Shown piece after piece: positions 22,951-34,600 of a stretch of DNA of 64,000 nt. Positions within the stretch are counted from its first letter, which is position 1. Every line of letters begins with the position of its first letter. Made by a program: the position numbers and the translations under genes. This DNA comes from Cunninghamia lanceolata (lineage: Eukaryota; Streptophyta; Pinopsida; Cupressales; Cupressaceae), in contig BSBN01000860.1 of NCBI GenBank assembly GCA_027924645.1, positions 3,410,001 to 3,474,000 of the forward strand, written 5' to 3'. Under the pieces are notes generated by a model, which was given only the letters and a program-made list of their open reading frames with translations, was not told the DNA's origin and made no database searches.

Positions 22951-25900
22951 ATATCATGCCAATAGGCTTCAAGCCAAGATAGCCAATTTCTAGTGCATCT
23001 AGAAGAGGTTTGAAATGGATCGAATTCTTCTATAAAAATTTGTGAGCATTACTTCATGGGACTTTGGCTAAAGGTTGATCTTAGCAAGTGATCACAATAG
23101 ACCACTAGAGAGTGTTGGTTGATAGAAATCCCATTTCTAAATCCATTCCCATTTCATATTAACCAAGGTTTAATAGCCTCACAATCTTTTCATATGATTT
23201 TTATTAAAAAACTGCCCTGAATGTGCATGAGCTCCTTCATAATGAGAATGAATAAAAAACCTATCACTTTCCAAACCTATTTGCCACATGCACCCTTGAA
23301 GAAATACAATGCCACAACAAGATTTTCTAGGTCTCATTTCCCTCAAATGCTCTGATAATACATTTAGCACACAAAGCCAATCCTTGACAATAGGTGTCAA
23401 TAAGATTAGGCCCTCCATTGTCATGAGGAAGACAAGAGATTTCCCAAGTGAGAATACGAAAGCTCTTTCCCTACTCAAGAGAATCTCGTAAGAAATCTCT
23501 TAATAACTTTTCAAGTTTTTGGTAGGAGGCCTTATAAGGTACCCACCAAGAAGAGTAATGAACACGAGTAACTACAAGTACCTCAAAACAAACCTAAAAT
23601 TCCTAGGAAGAGAAAGAGGTTTGGTTGTCTAATAATACAAATTCTTCTCAACACAAGTAATAACAAATTACCAAAGAGAAGACAAAGAAGACCAAAAAAG
23701 CAAAGGGATTCCAAGAAATCTAAAGATCTCACCATGATTAATCCATTTCTAACTAGACATTAAGCCAGGGAGCTTGGGAAAGAAATATTGGTGTAGCATT
23801 GGGTCTTTTGGCATTATATGCTAGATCCTAAAACTAAAAAAAAATCATTTAGATATTGCAAATCATGTTTGACATTATCCTCATCTTCTAAGAGAGTGAG
23901 AAAAGAATCCTTGACAAAGTGACCATTGATGAGTTGGTGGTGGGTATCGTGAAGGGAAATACCTTTGACACACTTATGAAGAACAATATTAGCAAGCAAG
24001 TAGCGAAAGCCTTTTGCAACCCACATGTAAAGAGCAAGGACAAGCATACAACCTTGTTGAATAGACTTGAAAATCGCCAAAGAGGATGATTGCCTATTAT
24101 TTATGGTGAGATGGATGATGATATCAACAAATATTTGAATGGAATGAAGGAACTTAGGACCAAGCCCTATCACCTAAAGCATGGCAAGAATGAATGGCCA
24201 TTCAATACGATCATAGGCTTTATCAAAATCATTTTTAATGAAAATGGCTTGTTGTTGAGAGAAATGAGCTCATTTGATACCTTCCCACATAGCAATAATA
24301 TTATCTAAGATGTATTTTCTCTTGATGAACCCTATTTTATCAATATCGATAATAAGAGGAAGCAAATGCCTTAAATGAAGAGCAATGGCTTTGGTAATAG
24401 TTTTGTAAGAGCCATCAACAACATGATCATGATCAACCTCTAACTGTAGATGTCTTCTAGATCATTGGAATTAAGTATGAATTTAATGTTTCCTTTGTTA
24501 ATAATATTTCCAAGAGATAATGAATTTTAGTCTTCCAGATAGGCCTAGAAAAGATCTAGAGCAATAATGTCCCACAAAGATTTATATAAGTGCTAGGGAA
24601 AGCTATCACAACCTAGAGATTTATCATTAGACATAGTGAAAACCACCTCGTGAAGATTAGTTTGGGTGAGCAATTGGTGAGACATGTCCCACTACAAAGC
24701 AAAGAGTCGACAAGGATCACATTCATGTATTTATGGATGGTATGGTTTTACTCAAGAGAAAGAACTTGAGATTTTAAGACTTGTTGATAATGGCAAACAA
24801 AGGCCTGAAGAGTGTTATAAAGCTTTGAAACAACCTATTGACCCTCTTTGACGTGCTTGATTTTCTAGAAAACTTGACAAGCATGTAAGGAATGAATAAA
24901 TTCTTTAGAAAACTTGTTACTAATCTCAAGCTAGTGAAGAGAAGATTTAATATGAATGCCCTTGTTTGTGTGATTATCAAAAATTTATTTTGTTGTTGGA
25001 GGTTGGCTAGTCTCCACTATAGAGTAGGAAAAACAGATGCTCTTTTAGCTTGATGGAGGCACATGTGAGAAAGCTACAAGGTGATGGCCTCATAGAAATG
25101 ATGGTGGAAAAGCACCAATTGACACACATAGATGTGCAAAAAGTGAGAAGTATGCTTGATTACATCATTCCATCATCAAATCCAACCAATCCCACAATGA
25201 GGACATTGTTCCAAGTTCTAGATATATTGTATGTGCACATGTGCTAATAACTTAATAGTGATGTATTAAGGAAAAATATGTTTTTCCACCTTAGGCATGA
25301 TGGCTTGCCAATCAATACAAACCTTGATTGGAAAAGGGTTAGAAATGACAATTTTCAATAGAGGCTCGATTAGAAATGAAAAATAGTTGGCCAAAGAAAA
25401 GATAGGTTAGCTTGACAACATGGCTCTACGAAGCCACTTGAGAACCCTCCCAAATCCAAAGTAAATATTTGTCCATATATACCAAGTAGAATTAGAATGA
25501 TGATGACTCAAATTAGGATGAAAAGGTCCAATTTATTATGCATCTAATACTAATCTTCCCATTCACTCACCATTCAATGCATAGGTAGTTGCGACATTTA
25601 TCAGATGCCAACTTAACTATATTAAATCACCACACATGATCCAAGATGTAGTTAGCAATGATTATGTGATCCAACATCAAAGAATATATATTTCAATGGC
25701 ATCATTAGAGGCATAAATATTGATAATCCCAAAAGAGTGGTTATTAATATTAAAGAGGACCCATAAAGGATGGCAAGTGAGGTTGCAATCTTGATCAACT
25801 ATATTACTTTTCCATGTAGGATAAATGAAAATAATAATACCATCTTGACTTGGTTCATGTTTGCTATGAAAAATAGCTAGCAGGCCATGTGACGTGACAT

Positions 25901-27460
25901 ACAACAAAAAGCAAAAAGCTTGAAATCTTTAATTCTTGCGAATAAAGATCGTTGAGGTTGGGAAATCTTTGTTGAGTATACTTTCTTATGAGGTCTATTA
26001 GACCCTAAACATTCCATGAATGAATTTTCATGGAAGATGGGAGTCAAATCGCATGCCATTTCTATTAAGCTCACGAAGAGCTTCATAGGTATTCTTAAAA
26101 AATCTTTCTTTGTAATTCTTTCAAACAACTTATTGCTTCCCAAATAGAATGTTGGGCTATGGGACTAGTGTTTATCTACCACAAACTCACCTTCCCACAC
26201 CTCATGACTTGGACTATGAGACCTTCAAGTGTTCACTTGAGGAGAAACTGGAGGAGGAGCTGCTTGAATAATACTTTGAGAAGATAAAACACTACCAAGC
26301 AAAGATGTTTTATTATATCGAGGCTTGCTCACCTCTTTGAAGGATCCAACAATAAATTGTGAAGTGACAATCCTTTTCACCTTATTAACATGTTTTAAAA
26401 CTTGTAGACCAGTGGCTTAGTTCTAAGGTCCACTAGATACTAGACCGTTCACTCCATTGTTGTGATTATTCTTTCTACTACCAACTGTGGTCTAGCCTTC
26501 CTTATTTTTTTAGGGAGGAGTATCCCTAGAAGGCTTGAGAACTAGCTTAGCTCGTTGAGTGACAAGGGGACAATCTTTGACTTTATGTTCAAAGTATTGA
26601 CACCTATAGCATGTGTTGAGGTGTTAAGATACATGACTCTTCGAGTAAGACAATGCTCACCAATTTGGATGTTAATAGTCTTAGAAGCCCTTAGATAAGT
26701 TGACCTCAACACAAACCCTTTTTTGGGAATGAGTTGAAAAAATTATTCAGCTCAAGATAACCAACTTGACCTAAAGAGGCCATAATACGATTAAGAAAAT
26801 GCCAAAGAGACAAGGAGATAGGGAAACTCAACCTAAATTAGGACTTAGAGTGAACGCTCCTTAGGGACAATAAAATATCGAGTCCATGGGGAAAATGCCA
26901 ACAAGTTATTGCAAATATAACAAGGGCCATGTTAAAAAATGACCTTCACAAATTTTACCTCCAAAAATTGAAAAAGGAAAAAACCCTTGGCGAGTTTTTT
27001 AAAAGTTTCCACACAAACCCCATAAAGGACATAGGTGGAATTAACCCAACTTTTGAGCATGCTTTCAAAAGGGATTCTACCAACAAAAGATCTTAATAAT
27101 GTAAAACTCTTAAGCCACTCACATGCATTATTAAAATCAACAAGTGGCAAAATAACATTAGGAGTAGAGGATTCACCTTATGTACCACATCTAGGATGAA
27201 CTTTTAGGGTCTCTTTGGAGGTGCCATGGCCATGTGCACCAAATCAATAATCCCAACAATAACTAGTCTGTTATGGATGACAACCATTTATAAAAGAAAT
27301 AAATTTCCCAAAGGTGAGAAAATCTTTAAAAAGCCCACAATAAATGTGAACATACTTCTACTTAAAAATGTAGTATGACATAGGGTGACAAGTACGAGAG
27401 AGTAACAAAAGCAAGAACATGCAAGCCAAGTCAAGCCAAAACCCTAGAGAACTAATATGC
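22950..27460 (-). mobile_element. L1-type LINE, minus strand, decayed
   Basis: Right to left: ORF1 region (DUF4283-like, from about 27,232) with a CCHC zinc knuckle (CYRCQYFEHKVKDC, about 26,625-26,585); endonuclease-like region (about 26,000-25,680: SLFARIKDFKLF, INIYAS); reverse transcriptase (about 24,430-23,814) with GFIKRKYILDNIIAMWEG, FIKNDFDKAYDRIEWPF, GLGPKFL, QQGCMLVLALY and GSSI. The FADD catalytic box reads FVKD, and many stops and frame changes occur. Non-LTR elements of this type copy themselves by target-primed reverse transcription. No clear poly(A) end or TSD found, so limits are approximate. Confidence 0.75.
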
Positions 27461-28290
27461 TTTGGACTAATAACCTTTTGTATTAACTAGATCCTAAATT
27501 TGTTATAGTTAATTTAATTGTCGATAAGTAGTATTAGTTTAGTTTTATAGACTTAATCTAGTTTTATTGATTTACTTTACTTTAATTATTGATTAGTATT
27601 ATTAGTTTTGTATATTATAAGACATTAATATTCAATTTTTTTATTAATAGGATAATTTTTGGTTTTAAGTACAATTTTTTAAAAATTTGAGAGAAAGCCT
27701 TTTAAAAAAATTGTAAAAAGATAATTGGAAAATATTTCATGAGAAAGCCCAACAAAGGAGAAAAGTAATTTTTAATTTTTATTATCTTAATAAATAAAAA
27801 GATAAAAGAGTTGAAAAGGAGATCAAATCCCACAAATCTAAACAAAAAGTTTTAATTTAGTGTAAAATAATAAATGTAAATATTTTTTTAGTGAAAAATA
27901 TGAAAACAGTTTAAAAAAAAAAATCAAGTCAATGCAGCGTGTTTTGGCCCTCTTTTGCAGCGTGTTTTGGTTTCTATGGTCCCATAGACTGTCTGGCCTC
28001 GTAGACGTTATTAAAAGCCTTCATTCATTCATTCATGGCTCTGGGTTACCAACTCAAAACTAATCCCTTGACAATCCCAGGGTCACATGAAGCGGAGGAG
28101 CCGGGCAATTGCAATTGCAATTACAGGCGACTATAAATATGACAAGGCAGAAATATAGAGAACCCAAAGCAGTCTCTTTTCTAGATTTACACAATAACAC
28201 GGACAAGTCGAAAAACAAAAATACAAAAATGGAAAGAAGCGTTCCGCTGCTAGAATCACAAATGTCTTCTGCTAAATACCTGGAGGCAAC
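27461..28290. other. AT-rich upstream region of CNOT10
   Basis: No gene seen. It contains long A/T-rich stretches, a TTCATTCATTCATTCATGG simple run near 28,020, and a distal TATA-like TATAAAT at 28,132. GC content rises from about 27,950 toward the gene, which fits a promoter-proximal zone. Confidence 0.5.
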
Positions 28291-28295
28291 TTCGC

Positions 28296-28303
28296 TATAA
28301 ATA
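28296..28303 (+). promoter_or_regulatory. Candidate TATA box of CNOT10
   Basis: TATAAATA lies 216 bp before the ATG at 28,512. A start near 28,330 would give a 5' leader of about 180 bases. A weaker TATAAAT at 28,132 is an alternative. Position and sequence only; no transcript evidence. Confidence 0.4.
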
Positions 28304-28511
28304 GTGGAGATAATTACTCCAGAAAATTTGAAGTAGCTACATTTTTTTCCAGCTAGTGAAGCCGCAGCGGCTAAGGAGAAACTAAAAAAGAATTAAGGGA
28401 AAAGAAAAAATTGTTTGTAGGGTTGTTGCGGAGGTCGAGGGTTCAAATCGTCTTGGATTTCTTTTTCCCTAAATTTTGATATAGCCCTCTGGGTACTTGT
28501 TTGATCCGGTG

Positions 28512-28682
28512 ATGGAAAGTTTGGAGGCCGTGCAGAGAGAAGGGTCGCCTGAAGATGATGGGAATTTATCGGTTAGTGCAACCCTAGCAAGGGACGCTAT
28601 CGGTCTGTTTCAATCTGGGCACTACCACGAGTGCATTGGCGTTTTGAATCAGCTATTGCAGAAGGAGGAGGACGATCCTAAG
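28512..28682 (+). CDS. CNOT10: CNOT10 exon 1 (residues 1-57)
   Basis: Starts at ATG 28,512 ([10 protein letters not shown]). The frame is open a few codons upstream without another ATG. It ends DDPK with a weak donor AAG|GTTGGT; the junction DPK|VLHN is supported by the conserved protein order. Confidence 0.9.
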
Positions 28683-31600
28683 GTTGGTCTTACTTGTCTT
28701 GAGTATATCTCGCTTTTTTGTCAAGGTAGGGAGGATTTGGTTCTTGAAGGGTTTGTGTCTGTCTGCTTGCTTTTCAATTAAGATTGGGTATTTGCTACTT
28801 CATTACATGACACTTGTTGCTTACTCTGTTAAAAAAAAAGGAAGCAAAAACACCCGAATTTCATATTCAATGCTCAAATGTCGAAGCATTGAGTTGCAGG
28901 CCAAATACTTTAATGTCTATAGTGCAGGACATTTCTTTGAATCTCTTAATTTGTTTGAGAAATGTCAGAAAGATAACAACTTTTAGAAACTAGTCAATAT
29001 ACTAAGCAATCGGAAGCATGACTTCTGGGTGCAAATCTCTGGGGGTATGCGATACAATTTCTTTTCTATGTGCGAGTTAAAGGTTATAGAAGAAATGACT
29101 ATTTTAGAAATGGTCTTCTAACAGATTACTCTCAAGTAGTAAATAGTAAAAGTTTCTACGAAGATAAATTATCTTAAAACACTATATATGTTGGGCTAGG
29201 TTTTGTGGCAAGGTTGGGAACTAATCCCTATAATGACATAGTTTCAAAATCTGCTGGATGGTGAACCACTCACTTGGAGATGTGGGCACGATGACTGGGA
29301 TGACATTTTGAAAGAGTATGGGATTAGATGAACAAGGTTCTAGCTATTTTACATTTAAATGTAGTCATAATGAAATGTGGGTATGGCTACGGGGTGGGAT
29401 CACATACCTAAACCCAAGCTTCCTGGTGATTACATAGTGAGAGCGCTGATGTATAGTGGTACATCAGGTCATTTATCATCACCACAACAATCTAGTTTCA
29501 AAATGTGGCGGGTAGAAACATTTTAAAGTGGGAGAGCTGTAGTCTAGTGGTAAGGCTGGTCTCTTAGTTCTACAATGAAATAGAGTTTCAATCCTGGCAT
29601 GTAAGGAATTCTTTAAGATGGGAGGACTGTGATTTAGTGGAAAGTTGGGTCACTTCTTGTTGCCACAACGACCTAGTTTCAAAACCTGGTGGATAAGAAC
29701 CCTGCCAACATTCTAGCTTTTCTAGTGCGGGTTTCGGTTTACAACACAAAATCGGTTATTTGTCCTGTACATTATTTGATTAGAGTCACAAAAATGGAAC
29801 TAAATGTTGGCATAACATTGAATGGAACTGAAACATATACCAACAAAGGTAGGTTTGAGTTTTAGTTAACAGCCAGAACTAATGAAACAAAACTTTAATT
29901 AAAATATTTTTGTAGTGGATATATTACTTTAACATATCATAATGCAGAACACTGCATATTATTTCTTGAAATGTCTTTATTTTATCAATTGACACTCCAA
30001 TACATCAGATATCTGTCCTCTTAAGGTGGGGAACTAATCCCTGTAATGACCTAGTTTCCAAATCTGGTGGATGGTGAACTGCTCACTTGGAGATGTGGGT
30101 ATGATGACTGGGATGACATTTTGAAAGAGTACGTGATTAGATGAACAAGGATATGACTATTTTATTGTTTAATTGTATTCGTAATGAAATGTGGATACAG
30201 CTACAGGGATGGGATCACATACCCATATGCAAGTTTCCTGGTGACTGTTACATAGTTAGAGAACTAATATATGGTGGTACAGCACATAGCATCACCACAA
30301 AAATTTAGTTTCAAATTGTGGTGGGTAAGAAACATTGTAAAGTGGGAGGGCTGTAGTCTAGTGGTGAGGCTGGTCTCTCAGTTCTACAATAAAATAGAAT
30401 TACAAATCCTGGCAGGTTAGGAATACTTCAAGATGGAAGGATTGTGATTTAGTAGCAAGGTGGGCCGCTTGTTTCCACAATGGCCTATTAAAACCTGGTG
30501 GATAAGAACCCTGCCAACTTTTTAGTTTTTTTAGTGCAGGTTTGGGTTTCTGACACAAAATTAGTTATTTATCCCAGGCATTCCCTGATTAGAGTCCCTA
30601 CAATGGAACTAAATGTTAGCATAATTTTTTTTGGAACCGAATTATATGCCTACAAAGTTATTTGATTTTTCGTTAACAGTCGGAGTCAATTAAAAAAACT
30701 TTAATTAGAATATTTTTGTGGTGGCTATATTACTTTAACATATCATAATTCAGAACACAACATATTATTTCTTGATACATCTTTTTATTATCAATCAACA
30801 CTCCAATACATCAGATCTCTGTCCTCTTACATGCTTTCTTGTATACATCTTTGTATTTATCTATTACATCTGCTGTTCATATAACAACAGAGCATGACAT
30901 CTATATGAATATACATGAGTCTATTGTGTTGAGGTTTGCTTGTGTCCTTTCTTTGCTTGACATATCTCTCCAACTGTTGATGCTTTCTATAACACCTCTT
31001 TGATCTATGTCTGCTGGTGGTATCACTTCATTTGCATCCGCATCAATGCCCTATTAGTTCTACTCAACAATGAAATATCATGTTGACAAAAAACTGGTTA
31101 AGAACTCTCCAAAAATTGACACAAGTTAAGCTTGGTCAATCTTTGGTGCATCTTACTCTACAATGTTTCTGGTGTCGGCCCATACGAGATCATCGCAATG
31201 CACATGGATTACTTGGTAGACCTTACATAGGAGAGATGTGCATGCGAATTAAAACGAGGATTAAAGGACATCGTGTGTAAATTTGTCTTAATAGAATGGA
31301 GAAGCTGGCTTTGGTAGTGCCACTCAAATGGATCAAATACCACATTTGTGTTGAAAAAGTTGTGGTCATTGTTGAGGAAGGTTACTTCTAGAAATGATGG
31401 CTTAGGGGGTGGTAGAATTGGTAAACATACTAATAATTTAGACAGAGATTAGAGATTGAATGTAAAAAACGGTTTAGAAAAATTGAAATTTGCATGGTGA
31501 TACATGAATATATTTTTGGCCCTTTAAGAGAAATTATATTATTAAGAAAAGAAAAATATGCATTATACTTGCTGACCATGTGGTGCATGGATGCAATTTG

Positions 31601-34600
31601 AAAAGGAGGTTTGCACTCTCAAGAAACAACTTTTTTTACACTATAGACTAAATGATATTTTAATGTAAACCATTGCATTAAATAATATAAAGTGCAATGT
31701 TTCCATGGTTGATTGAAGTTGCATTTTTGAGTGAGGGTATGCAAAACTAAAAGTAATGGCATATTGTGTATTTTTTTTTTTGATTTGTAAATTGTGGGAA
31801 AGGCTCACATCCTTTTATTAAAACATAAACAAAATCAAGTTACACCAAACCTGCCACGCAGGAAGCAAAGAAACAGAAAGGAAATGAAAGGAGGAGAAAT
31901 ACCTAGAGGAAGAGTAAAAAAGTAAAAAGCCTACACAAAACTACTAAGAAGAGTTAGGAGGATTCGGAACCACAAGAAGAGATAGCTACCAAAAAGCGAA
32001 ACAACTAAAGGCTCCCAGTTAACACAAAGCTAAACTCTTTTATTATTCTTCCGAGAAAGGAGGGCATCCATGGTCCATTGAGAACCCTCCTCAACAACTT
32101 CCTTGCCTTCCATGCGGAGTTTTTCGGCCTCAGACTTCCTCCCTTTTTTCTTCCTCGAAACACCAAAATCTGGTTTGGATTTAATGCTCTCAACCTGAGA
32201 AATCCCACACTTCCGTGGAGGAGCCAACATAAAGTCATGATCAAGTTTAGGATTCAAATCATCTAGATCCTCCATAAAAGGAAAAGTACCTTCCAACTCA
32301 AAACCGTCCTCCGCCTTAGAAGGAAAATCGGTCATATTAACGTGTGCGGGAATAACAGGAGGAGGTGGAATCGCCGAAGGTTGTGCCGGAGAGAGAGACT
32401 CCGAAGGCTGAACGGTGGCAGGTTTCGAAGCAGAGTTGGGCTCCATAAATCTGTCGTGATTTCGCCAAATGAAATCATCGTCCGGAGTTCCAAACTTCGT
32501 CCATTTTTTGAGGCAAACATGCCTAGAGCGAGACGGATGCTTGAAAGTGCAGGCCTCAATTTTGTGACCCAGCTTGTTGCGACGAACGCATCTAAATGGA
32601 AGCCCTTCAAAGTTTAAAAACTGAGTCCAAGAACCAAAAGAAGAGAGAATCCGAATAGAATGAAAAAGAGGTTTTGAAATATCTACTATAACACAGACCC
32701 TAATGAACTTGTGCGTAGAAACCACCTCTTCGGAGTCAAGCATAACAAAGGAACCCGCTTGATTGATCAAATTTCTGATAAGATCGACGCTCTGCGTAAG
32801 CAAGGACAGATTATAAAGCCTGATCCATATAGGAACATTTGTGATCTTGGCAGAAGCTGGGTCGAGAAAAGGAGTCCATAGAGAGAGAAAGAGGCTTGAT
32901 TGCTTGAAAAACCATGCACCATTCTGAACCACAAAATTACAATCTGCAATAGAGGAAAAAGTAAATAGAAAGAACCCAAAATCCAAAGGTTCCACCACCG
33001 GCGTAGTAATATTACTCTAGGTAGATTTAGCCCAATCCACAACCGAATCAAAGGGCGGTCGTCTCCGCATAAATCTCAAAATCAAAGAGCGATCTCCAAT
33101 GTCAGCTTCAATCTCCTTGACATAGTCATCAGAATGTCGGTTCGTCTGAAAAAGTCACCTTCGAATCCCTGACAGAAAAAGAAACACCTCCATCATGATG
33201 GACAGGCTCCTCAACGGGAGAGTAGGACGGATCAGATGATGGCTTGGGAGGAGCAGGGCAAGGGTTAGCTCAACGAATCTGCTCCAAACAAAATTCGCTG
33301 CACACATGGTAAGGGTTTGATCTATTTTTGCAAACCGCTAGCGTTTCCTAGTCCAAACATGAAGGCTCTAAACCCTTTGCTTGTACCGCACCCAAAGCTG
33401 ACCCCAACAAATTAAAGGTTAGTGACGGAAGAGGAGAGATCGACGTTTCTTGAAGATCCAATGCCGATCTAGATCTGAGCTAGTATCATTTTCTCCCCAC
33501 TCCAACCTCGGCGTGACCTTCACATTTCTTGGCACCAACATGCTTCTTACCTTTTCCCGTGCCCTGAGTATTCACACTTGGCTTCTTAGTTGTGCCTTGA
33601 TCCTTACCGTTGCTTCTCTACTCAATCCCTCCTGTGCTCGCAACCAAAACACCTGCGCTGCAGCCATTTCTCCCACTCGGGCTTCCTTCACACATCTTCG
33701 CTTAGTGTGCATATTGTGTAGTTTTAATAAATAGCCTATACTTGATATACTTTAAGAAACAACCTCTTAAAATATAGAAATCCTAGTGAGTACATTATAG
33801 AGAAGCATAATATTCTAGGCATTTTTTTTCAAATAATAATCAAATTAGAGTGGACGGCAATTTTTTTCAATGTACCAATTTATTTGCAATTCGGTGACCA
33901 AATTTTCTTGTCAACATATAACTTGTATGGTGATTCAACGTCTAAATTTTCTATCAATATAAAGTTTAAACAAAGACATTAAAATTGGGTGTGTATAGAA
34001 AATAAAAAATAGCCTCTGATAATTTGGGGTGATTAGGGCCCAAATTGTTATAAACAATGGTGTTATATGTGTCTATCCTAAACAATTAAATTTTTTAAGT
34101 GAAGGCGACTTTGTTTTGTGATCATGGATAATCCATCAAATATGGGCGAACTAGACACTTGTGAAGAACCCAAAAATAGCCAAATGGCAACATATAGCCA
34201 CTAAAATATTTCTTGAGCCTTTTTTTTTGATATATAACCTGGTTTAAGATCTAAGAACCAGAAAATATCCTCAAAGGAACCAGGTATTAATGCCACAAAA
34301 ACCAGGTCTTGTGAGAGGTCAGACTAGATATATAACTAGCTTCTATTTATATACCATTAGTCTATGTATAGTAACAGAAGCCATATAAAAAAATGAACCA
34401 TAAACTATATGTCCATAACAGTCTGCAAGGAAGGAAATGGGGGCTGGGGCAAATTACACAGGCCTCATGGACCCCCAGACACAAACTTACATTTATCACA
34501 CTGCACATTTAAACTAGGAGACTTCTCTGCAACCTCCATCCGCCTCATCATCTTCGCAACAATCTAAAACCGCAGGGGATGGCATCCACGGGGAGAGTAA

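Noticed and set aside
28139..28300. Upstream small ORF or separate small gene before CNOT10
   Set aside because: The frame lies before the better TATA box at 28,296 and shows no recognisable protein; probably promoter DNA.
29540..29594. Functional tRNA gene
   Set aside because: A- and B-box-like motifs exist, but I see no acceptor stem, anticodon arm or terminator, and the module is repeated in a SINE-like way.
31080..31280. Possible coding exon in intron 1
   Set aside because: 66 codons without homology or supporting splice sites.
32342..32617. Plus-strand ~91-codon Arg-rich frame
   Set aside because: Shadow of LINE ORF1 on the opposite strand.
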